Assembly (NCBI GenBank): GCA_963402885.1
Contig: OY727099.1
Coordinates: forward strand, 12,574,001 to 12,638,000
DNA length: 64,000 nucleotides
Direction: 5' to 3'
Source of the DNA: Antedon bifida
Lineage: Eukaryota > Echinodermata > Crinoidea > Comatulida > Antedonidae
Below the pieces are notes generated by a model that worked only from the letters and a program-made list of their open reading frames with translations, did not search any database and was not told the origin of the DNA. How positions within the stretch are numbered: the first letter of the stretch is position 1; each line of letters opens with the position of its first letter. A program made the position numbers and the translations under genes. Positions 51,740-59,998 of the stretch are shown here, in pieces.

Positions 51740-52245
51740 CCAACTTCCACTCTCCCCAGCCTCCACTTACTCTCTCCTGCCTCCACTTATCCTCTCCTCT
51801 GCCTCCACTTACTGTACCCTATCCCAGCCTCCACTTACACTCTCCTCAGCCTCCACTTACACTCTCCCCAGCCTCCACTTACACTCTCCCCAGCCTCCAC
51901 TTATACTCTCCCCAGCCTCCACTTACCCTCTCCTCAGCCTCCACTTACCCTCTCCTCAGCCTCCACTTACCCTCTCCTCAGCCTCCACTTACCCTCTCCT
52001 CAGCCTCCACCTACCCTCTGCTCAGCCTCCACTTACACTCTCCCCAGCCTCCACTTACTCTCTCCCCAGCCTCCACTTACCCTCTCCTTAGCCTCCACTT
52101 ACCCTCTCCTCAGCCTCCACTTACCCTCTCCTCAGCCTCCACTTACCCTCTCTTCAGCCTCCACTTACCCTCTCTTCAGCCTCCACTTACCCTCTCCTCA
52201 GCCTCCACTTACCCTCTCCTCAGCCTCCACTTACACTCTCCCCAG
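51740..52245. repeat. 22-bp minisatellite, 22 units, splice-site-like on both strands
   Basis: The unit CCTCCACTTACCCTCTCCTC-AG is repeated 22 times with few changes; some units have ACACTCTCCCCAG in place of ACCCTCTCCTCAG. The plus strand is strongly pyrimidine-rich, and each unit ends in a polypyrimidine-CAG. The reverse strand of 19 units contains GTAAGTGGAGG, a near-ideal 5' splice-site word. Pro/Leu/Ser-rich open frames of up to 222 codons cross it because the unit lacks stops; they are artefacts. It lies directly 3' of the TMEM183 gene. Confidence 0.95.
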
Positions 52246-52261
52246 CCAGAACTTTTCAACT

Positions 52262-52267
52262 TTTATT
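52262..52267 (-). terminator. Possible polyadenylation signal of TMEM183
   Basis: AATAAA on the minus strand, 140 bases after the stop codon at 52407 and just before the 22-bp minisatellite. No other minus-strand AATAAA is evident between the stop codon and the array. Confidence 0.4.
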
Positions 52268-52406
52268 CTCCTAGCTACTGCACTGAACCAATTAATTGCA
52301 AACCCTCCGGTTGGAAAGAAACAAAGCTTTCAAAGTAATTCCTGTTTCTTGCAATAAAAGGTATGAAATAAAACAATTTAGCAAAATCACTAATATAGTA
52401 CTAATA

Positions 52407-55400
52407 TCACTTTATACATTCTATACAATTGCGAAACTGTGGATGCCACCAATGTATGATTCGAACCCATACAACCGGATCTAGCACTGTTGTTGTGAGG
52501 CTGGGATTACCACGCCGACGTGTTCTTTCGCTCTGAAAAACTAGCCTCAATTTATGATTTCGCATGTCACCGCTAACGTTGAAAAATACATCAGCTAGTT
52601 GCAATCCCATGATTTCGGCTTGTGGTAGATTTTGATAGTTACGGCAAAACACTTTTAAAATTGTCCGATAGCTATAGTTACTGGCATAAATGTCCTTGTC
52701 AAATTGCAATGGTTTATTCTTTTTAGAAACAGGTTCTTCAAACATCAGGTAATATGTAAATTCCGCACCTGGGTTTCCTTGAGACCATACGTACTTACAT
52801 ATCTGGTTTTTTAATGAATATGGACTTACAGTTCCTTCTCCAATAGGGCTGTTGATTACAGTTTTTCTACGCAATGGTTCATACATTAGATATAAGGCAC
52901 ATATTGTGATGTATCGGACTCCATAAGTTCCCTCAATTAGCTCTTTAGACAAATTCTGTGGAAGCTTAATTTTCGGATCTCTATGTCTGAGAAAGAAAAA
53001 AAAACCTTTTTAATATACACTACTACCAAGTAATCACAAATTACTCACAAAAGTAGTTAGTAGTGCAAAGTTATACATAGTACTAAAATAAAAAATCTTC
53101 ATAAATTTCTTTTTTAATGAATAAAATGTCACAGCCAAAATCTAAATATATAGAGATATTATATTTTTCCTGTTTGATATTATGAACATAATAAATGGCT
53201 TAATTTGGCACAAGCAATCAGCAAAAACGAAACTTAACATTTTTTTTTTTTATTTCCAAACCCAACCAACAGCAAAAGAAATTCGCCAATAACAAGAGGG
53301 GAAAATATATTATTATAAATTATATTCTATTACCTTAAATAGAGAGACCTCCAGAATGCTACAGTATTTGTTACTGCACAAGCATCATGACATAAACAAG
53401 CAAACCTCCAGACGTCCTCCGGTGCGATGTACTTGGACAACTGGAACCAGATATCTGGAGGATAAACTAATCCTTCACTAACCATCGCCTCCTCATGATG
53501 GACAACGTTTGGCTGCACGTTGCAATTGACATCCAATTGCTCATCTTCAGTGACATCTAGCTCTTCAAGATTTTCAATTTCAAATTCATCATCAAAGTTT
53601 TTTTCATACCAATTTAGGTTTTCTTGCAACTTTTTTTGAGTAACATCAACTATGTCCATGCTTTTAACTGCAAAAATAAGAACAAAAATACATTGACTAT
53701 GTTGATAGAAAATATTACATGAAGAAAGATACCAATCGACTGCGTGTGACCAATACAATAATAACAGTGCATACATGCCAACACTCCCATTTCGGCCGGG
53801 AGACTCCCACATTTTTAGACTCGTCTTCCAGCCTAATATTGTGCTCCTACATTTTCTCCAGGCTTACAAAGATAACTACATTTTTATGTATACTGTGTGG
53901 TTTTCTGCATTAAAAATCTACATTAAATTTACAATATTTAAGCCATTGTACGGCCATTTTCGGTCATAATTTTCTGATTTTTTTCTCAATGAAAAGGGCA
54001 TTCCCATCACATAACCACCACGCAATACTGCTTGTGACATCACACACTGCACTCCGATCCTTACCTTTTGATAATAGATAGAGGACACTGTTGACCTAAC
54101 AAAAACACCACCTCCCATTTTTTTTAACTGTAGATGTTGGCATGTATGACAGTACTTAAAATGAAAGTAGAATGCAAGAATGACATTACCTTTCTTTGTG
54201 ATAGAGCAATTCAGCTTCTTCACATTTCTGTCTGATGAATAAGCTGTTGACGTGTTGGCATAGTCATTTAAAGTTATGGCTGTAATATATAAAAAACAAA
54301 CAAAAATGTTTTTATTAAATTAAAATATACACTATAAAATAACATTTGTGATTACAGATATTGTTTCTTTTTAAATTGGATATGTCATTTTAATGTCACA
54401 TAATAGTTGAGTAGACAAAATTTAAAATATTACTTGAAAAAAAAACTGTAATTTAAAGTACAGCAGAAAAAAGTCATATTATCTGGCATACAATGCAATT
54501 TGTTTGGGACAATATATCTTTAGTTCTATATACTTGTTCTGAAATAAAAAATACACTTTACAATTTTTGACATTAGGCATGTCATTTTCTCAATCCACAA
54601 TATTCATTACAGAACCATAGCACTCATATTTCAACTATATCTCATACATTCTTCATTGCATTTTGTAGTTACTAAACTAGTATGAAGTAAGAACCTAGCA
54701 AGCATACCTACTGTACCTTTTATAGTTTTACTATCTCCATGCTATCTCTAAATCAATTTCAATATTACAGCAACAATATGAATGCATTTAGTGAAATCTT
54801 CATTTAATGAATGCCTTCTGATTGTGAAACAATTTTGATCTAAAAATATCTATTACTACAACACTGAATGGACATATCTGGTTAATTTTAATATTAGCTT
54901 ACAATGGCTAATATCAACAAGGTAAGATTAGATAGCTTCCTCCATTGCAGTATACAAGGCTGAATTGGGTAATTCGGTTCCATCAATTGGCTTTGCCAAT
55001 TTGGCAAAAGCTTCCAAGGTTACAGTATCTCCGGGTTTTCCCAAATTTCAGTTCCAAATTTGCAATGGTTAAAATTATGCAATGGCCACCACCAAATGTG
55101 GTCAACAGTGTTCATCCCCGAAAAACATGAAAAAGGAAGATGATTAAAATAAGAATTTAAATAGGCTAGTTGGGAGGTTTAATAAGTTATTCACTTCCAT
55201 AGAAAAAATAAGAAAATAATAATTTCACTTGGTTAAAGATGTATTGTCCCCCAAAAACATTTATAAAATCAGACGTTGAATACAGTAGATTATTTTGTAG
55301 TTTCAATAAAGTTAGTCACTCCAGTAGGAAAAAAAATAATAATCTTTTCACTTATAAAATGACAAAATAAATGGTTAAATTCAACCATTAAAACGGTAGC

Positions 55401-58400
55401 GGGATGATTAGGCCCTGAGATGATTCGGCCCAGGACGATTCGGCCCGGGACGATTCGGCCCTGAGGCAATTCGGCACACTTAGATTTATCGTCTTTGATA
55501 TGAATTTTATAAGCATAAAACAAGCTTTTTCCCCCAAACTTTATTTTCAGAGAGACTATGGGGTACGTACTACTAGGGATAAAGATGCAATAGCATTTTG
55601 AAAACATTGTCGAAAATGAAAATTTTTTAAAAACATGAAGGCCCTGAGGCAATTCGGCACACTTAGATTTATCGTCTTTGATATGAATTTTATAAGCATA
55701 AAACAAGCTTTTTCCCCCAAACTTTATTTTCAGAGAGACTATGGGGTACGTACTACTAGGGATAAAGATGCAATAGCATTTTGAAAACATTGTCGAAAAT
55801 GAAAATTTTTTAAAAACATGAAAAAGGAAGATGATTAAAATCAATTTAAATAGGCTAGTTGGGAGTTTTAATAAAGTTATTCACTTCCATAGAACTTGGT
55901 TAAAGATGTATTGTCCCTCAAAAACATAAAAAATAAAAATTCATAAAATCAGACTTTGAATAAATTATTTTGTAGTTTTAATAAAGTTAATCACTCCAGT
56001 GGAAAAAAAAACAGAAAAAAAAATGTTTTCACTTAAAGAATGACCTCTCGTGGACGGTCTTTAGGCCTAGCCTAGCTAGGCTTAGTTTTGTAGGCCTAGT
56101 TGGTAAACATCGGTAATGTACGAACATTGTACGCTAGCTATATACCTAGCCTGACGTTGTATAGTTGCTGCATTAATTGTCTTTCTATTTTTGCCAGACT
56201 CCGTTGATACAAATTGGGGAAAACCCGGTATTTTCGCTGAAAAGTTAGGAGTCTTCCATTTGTTTTGGCCTCACGATCGATCGAAAAGTGGGTGAATTAC
56301 AGAGGAAAAACAAAAATATCAATCCGCGCGCAATGCATTTTGGAATTTATAGCGGGCCGCTATAATTATTAGAATCAACTTATTTTTCACATTTTTAACC
56401 ATTCAAAAACGAAAAAAGTTATCGCAATAGGACCATATAGTATTATTTTTAAATTAAGTATAGTTTGTGATCTTAAATTAGATCTAAAAAACGTAGGGAA
56501 GGTGTCTTTAATTATAAAATGACTGATGATTATAAATGGTTAAATTCAACCATTAAAACCCATTGGCTGGCAGCCAATTTGTTCTAAATTTTGCTTTAAA
56601 TTACAATTTTTGGTCAAAGTGGATAGTTATTGTTAGGCGACATTAAAATGGCATATTCAACAAAATTTGTTTAAGATAAAAAAAATAATTCTTAATAAGA
56701 ATTATTTTTTTCAGAGAGACAACACATCTTTAAAAAGATGAATTGTTTTTAAAGTAAATAATTGTTTTTTCTCATCCAATTTTTGGTCAATGAATAACAA
56801 CTATATAGTATTACTATATGTGACATTAAAATTATAAATTATATTAAAGCCCCCTTCCCTACGTTTTTTAGATCTAATTTAAGATCACAAACTATATTTA
56901 ATGTAAAAATAATACTATGGTCCTATTGCGATAACTTTTTTCGTCTTTAAACGGTTAAAAATGTGAAAAATAAGTCGATTCTAATAATTATAGCGGCCCG
57001 CTATAAATCCCAAAATGCATTGCGCGCGGATTGATATTTTTGTTTTTCACCTGTAATTCGCCCACTTTTCGATCGATCGTGAGGCCAACACAAATGGAAG
57101 ACTCCTAACTTTTCAGCGAAAATACCGGGTTTTCCCCAATTTGTATCAACGGAGTCTGGCAAAAATAGAAAGACAATTAATGCAGCAACTATACAACGTC
57201 AGGCTAGGTATATAGCTAGCGTACGATGTTCGTACGTTACCGATGTTTACCAGCTAGGCCTACAAAACTAAGCCTAGCTAGGCTAGGCCTAAGACCGTCC
57301 ACGAGAGGTCGATCGCCGCGAGCTACTTAGGTAGTGCATTGTTTCTCACTTTTTATCATAATTTACCATAAAACGTACATTTAAGACAAGGAATGACATG
57401 GTTTAATGTTTTTAAAGTGATATATATGTATTATTTTCCAAAAAACGTCCAAAATTGCAGGGAAGGGGTCTTTAAAAATCAAATTATTCAGGGAACAGTA
57501 TAAGCAATGATTGTGGATCTAAAATAAAACATAGCTGTAGTGTAAATTGATGTTGGCAAATAAAGTTGTCCCACTATTAGGATCTGACATAATTGAAATT
57601 ATGATAGAAAAAAATCTTTTTTTTTCATGATTTGATCTTCACGTTCAATTGTATGGTATATGTCGTATTCGAGTGGACCGTTGAGTAGTTTTTCCGTTGA
57701 GTACTTAATTATTTAACGGAGTATTTTGAGCGTTGAGATTGTTCTTAACGAAAAAGCTTTCGTTGTCTGCAATGTTTTCTATTGAAATGACTTTCTGTTG
57801 AGCACAAATTTACAATTCGAATACAAAAAGTACTCAACGAATCTTTACGTTGACAACGAAAGTTCCCAATTGAATACGACAAATGTCTATGTTATGCGCG
57901 ATTTGAACGATTTGCGCAATTTGAAATTGCGCAAAAAAATCCTTGCGCAATTTGAAATTGCGCAAAGAATTCTTGCGCAATTTGAAATTGCGCAAAGATT
58001 TTCTTGCGCAATATTAAATTGCGCAATCAACTTGCGCAATTTCAAATTGCGCAAGAAAATCTTTGCGCAATTTCAAATTGCGCTGCACAATTTGTAAAAT
58101 TTTCAAATTGCGCAGCAGAATTCTACAAGAATGCGTGCCAACGTCGACGATCGGTTAACAATAATAATTTATTGGAAACTAATAAAATGAAACATAATAA
58201 ATGCGAAGATAACATGTGTATAATACACAGCATAAATGGTATACACAATTAAATAATATTATCACTCATTGTAACTTGAAATAAATCATAATAAATGTAA
58301 AAATAACAAAAATTAATGTAGTGAGTAATACACAACAGAGCCATATATAGAGAGAGTTACGACTTCGAATGGATTAGAAGCCATGTTTGTGTCCAACTAT

Positions 58401-59716
58401 TCCTATGTAGCGTATGGAGTTGAGTCTTTTGTTTTGAAAATGTATAACGTTCAAAAGGCTTTAATTATCGAATTTAATATCAAAACAATCAATTTGATTA
58501 AAGGTTTTTGTTAAAATAATAAAAAATTTATAAAGTTACTGCGAACATGATTTAAAACAACAAAAATAGCAATTTCGGAACGGCTCTGGTTGTGCGCTCC
58601 ATGCACGCTCTACGCGTGCGCGTTTAGTTTGTACAGCGATTCTCTATAGTAATGCATTGTTTTTACATTTTGTTGTTTAAAATCATGTTCGCAGTAACTT
58701 TATGATTTCGTTATTATCTTAACAAAAACCTTTAAACAAATTGATTGTTTTGATATTAAATTCGATATTTAAAGCCTTGTGAATGTTATACATTTTCGAA
58801 GCAAATGACTCGACTCCATACGCTACATAGGCATAGTTGGACACAAACATGGCCGGCGTGCACACCACGTGACTTTCTAAAATCCGTGAACGCAATGCTG
58901 TAACTCTCTCTATATATGGCTCTGATACACAACATAGTCTAACGCCACCAACGTTTAGACTTGCTATCAAACATAGCCAGTAGGCTCAAAGGTCTATCTT
59001 TGGTAGGCTAGAGTAGTATTAGCCGCCCGCCGTGCCCGCCGGGAACACCACCGCTTCGTTTTCATTCGTCGGGTCTTCGACGGTATGCTAACAATAACAA
59101 TATTTTCACTACTAAAATAAGGAAATGCGATATTATCTTTAATTTTGAATCATTCTTAGAAATTACTATAAAAATATGAGTGTGCATGATTTCACAATCT
59201 GTCGAAAAACCTTGCGCAATTTGCAGATTACTTGCGCAATTTAATACGTTGCTTGCGCAATTTGAAACACATGTTTCAATTCAAATTGCGCAAGGAATTG
59301 TTTGCGCAATTTTAAATTGCGCAAATCGTTCAAATCGCGCATAACATCTATATTTTAAATATAAAAGAGCAGTATAAATTTGATAAAATGAATGTACAAC
59401 ATTTCAGGTCAAACATTCAGTGCTTGTCTACTCACTATTGTTAGTATTTAGTAGGCAGGCTGAGCTACTACTTGATAATGCCGATATTCCTCCTCTAAAG
59501 CCTATCAAATAAGCCAAGTCATACCACCCTATTTTACTTTTATAGACTACTAGAGGGCCTACAGTATAATTAGATTCTACTCTAGGCCCTAGGCCTAGGA
59601 TAGATGCCTAGCCTTGCTGAAAACTTACAGCCTTCTTGAATTTTAGACATTACATGGAATTTAGCGGGATGTCGTCTACATTGTCGATTATTTTTTCTTT
59701 TCTTCTTATTATGCAT
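52407..59716 (-). CDS. TMEM183A: TMEM183 orthologue, F-box-like protein (four coding exons)
   Basis: Exons on the minus strand are 59716-59629, 54279-54190, 53667-53334 and 52986-52407 (stop TGA at 52407-52409). GT-AG borders and phases agree, giving 363 residues; human TMEM183A has about 376. A basic N-terminus (KKKRK) leads to ITLNDYAN, matching human VTVADYAN, then VKKL. An acidic linker precedes an F-box-like block YPPDIWFQLSKYIAPEDVWR at about 137-156, then AFWRSLYLRH. The long C-terminal exon has YLMYEPL, DMRNHKLRLVFQ, VLDPV and WWHPQ, all family hallmarks. The ATG at 59716 is the first in frame after an upstream TGA and restores the Lys/Arg-rich start seen in human. The segment aligned with the human hydrophobic stretch (before DMRNH) is polar here, so no membrane segment is evident. 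Function is poorly known in the family. Confidence 0.9.
53770..54148. mobile_element. 379-bp MITE in TMEM183 intron 2
   Basis: A perfect 14-bp terminal inverted repeat, CATACATGCCAACA on the left and TGTTGGCATGTATG on the right, is flanked by ACAGTG and ACAGTA. Inside, CTCCCATTT near the left end is matched by CTCCCATTTTTTT near the right. It is non-coding. A 101-codon minus-strand open frame over exon 2 and this element is an artefact of intron read-through. Confidence 0.6.
55122..56041. repeat. Duplicated block complex in TMEM183 intron 1
   Basis: A segment with CATGAAAAAGGAAGATGATT, TTAAATAGGCTAGTTGGGAG, GTTAAAGATGTATTGTCCC, AAAATCAGAC.TTGAATA and AAGTTA.TCACTCCAGT.GG occurs at about 55125-55340 and again at about 55818-56010. 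Between them lie a 15/16-bp minisatellite (about 55402-55480, unit GACGATTCGGCCCGG) and a 183-bp tandem duplication (55459-55824). Confidence 0.8.
55459..55824. repeat. Two tandem copies of a 183-bp unit, essentially identical
   Basis: Each copy starts CCCTGAGGCAATTCGGCAC and ends near TTTTTTAAAAACATGAA. I found no difference between the copies apart from the final base or two. Since 183 is 61 codons, a 184-codon minus-strand open frame with an internal 61-residue repeat spans both. There is no other sign that it is translated. Confidence 0.9.
56042..57310. repeat. 1.27-kb inverted repeat with arms of about 480 bp
   Basis: The left arm (56042 to about 56520) starts GACCTCTCGTGGACGGTCTT. It is mirrored by the right arm (about 56832-57310), ending AAGACCGTCCACGAGAGGTC-like. 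Landmarks appear in both: CCTAGCTAGGCTTAG, AATGTACGAACATTGTACG against CGTACGATGTTCGTACG, ACTCCGTTGATACAAATTGG, CGATCGATCG, CGCGCGCAATGCATTTTGG and GGACCATA. The spacer is about 310 bases and includes its own AATAATTCTTAATAAGAATT hairpin. The arms differ at only a few percent by eye, so the structure is young. The ends do not show a classic transposon terminus. Confidence 0.9.
57661..57881. mobile_element. 221-bp MITE with TGTCGTATTC ends
   Basis: The perfect 10-bp terminal inverted repeat TGTCGTATTC/GAATACGACA extends imperfectly inward (GAGTGG against CCCAATT). The interior carries several GTTGAGTA/TACTCAACG words. No clear target duplication is seen. Confidence 0.5.
57890..59346. mobile_element. 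1.46-kb foldback element with subterminal TTGCGCAA palindromes
   Basis: The terminal inverted repeat TGTTATGCGCGATTTGAACG followed by ATTTGCGCAATTT is present at 57890 and, inverted, up to 59346. TCTA flanks both ends (57886-57889 and 59347-59350), although a shorter TA or CTA duplication cannot be excluded. Inside each end lie arrays of the palindrome TTGCGCAATTT-N-AAATTGCGCAA. I count 11 exact TTGCGCAA words on the left (57911-58070) and 6 on the right (59214-59334). There is no transposase frame; the 99- and 82-codon frames on the left are repeat artefacts. A separate hAT-like element is inserted in its middle. Confidence 0.75.
58336..58924. mobile_element. Nested hAT-like foldback element, 589 bp, 8-bp target duplication
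   Basis: The ends CAGAGCCATATATAGAGAGA and TCTCTCTATATATGGCTCTG are perfect inverted copies. The arms continue for about 230 bases with modest divergence (shared inner words GTCCAACTAT, GGAGT.GAGTC, TGTATAACGTTC/GAATGTTATACA, AAAGTTACTGCGAACATGAT). ATACACAA flanks both sides (58328-58335 and 58925-58932), fitting the hAT target pattern nTnnnnAn. It has no coding capacity, so it is a non-autonomous copy. Confidence 0.8.
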
Positions 59717-59998
59717 TTTGAAACATTTTTCGATAATTGTTCATTGAACCGAGGAGAAAAAAATGTAAACAAAAAAATGATGAACTTACGCGTACCACAC
59801 GCAAGAGGGCGCGCGTACTATAAAAACAAAATAGGCCTACCACCTCTAGGCTAGGCTATAATAAAAGACTAGGCCTAGGCGTTAAAGTTTGTTTTGTGTG
59901 GTTTCCTCGATCAAAATATACTATTTAATTGTAAATATTTGACAAATTATGTTTCTAGGAGTCATTGGAAATCAATAGTCTTGTGTTTCAAACCAAAC
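59717..59998. promoter_or_regulatory. Bidirectional promoter region, TMEM183 / PGP
   Basis: Only 282 bases separate the two divergent start codons. The interval contains a GC-rich AAGAGGGCGCGCGTACTATA stretch. A TATAAAAA word at 59819-59826 lies 173-180 bases before the PGP ATG and could set its start site. AGGCCTA words follow. No separate promoter for the minus-strand gene is obvious. Confidence 0.5.

Noticed and set aside
51689-52357. 222-codon Pro/Leu/Ser-rich open frame
   Set aside because: Translation of the 22-bp minisatellite. No start context or non-repeat domain.
55290-55844. 184-codon minus-strand frame with an exact internal 61-residue repeat
   Set aside because: Explained by the 183-bp tandem duplication inside an intron. 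No splice signals or family similarity.
57901-58090. CRISPR-like appearance of regularly repeated GCGCAATTT units
   Set aside because: The units are palindromic transposon subterminal repeats with very short variable spacers in an intron-bearing animal genome.
57798-58252. Open frames with ILAQFEIAQ repeats
   Set aside because: Translations of the TTGCGCAA palindrome array.
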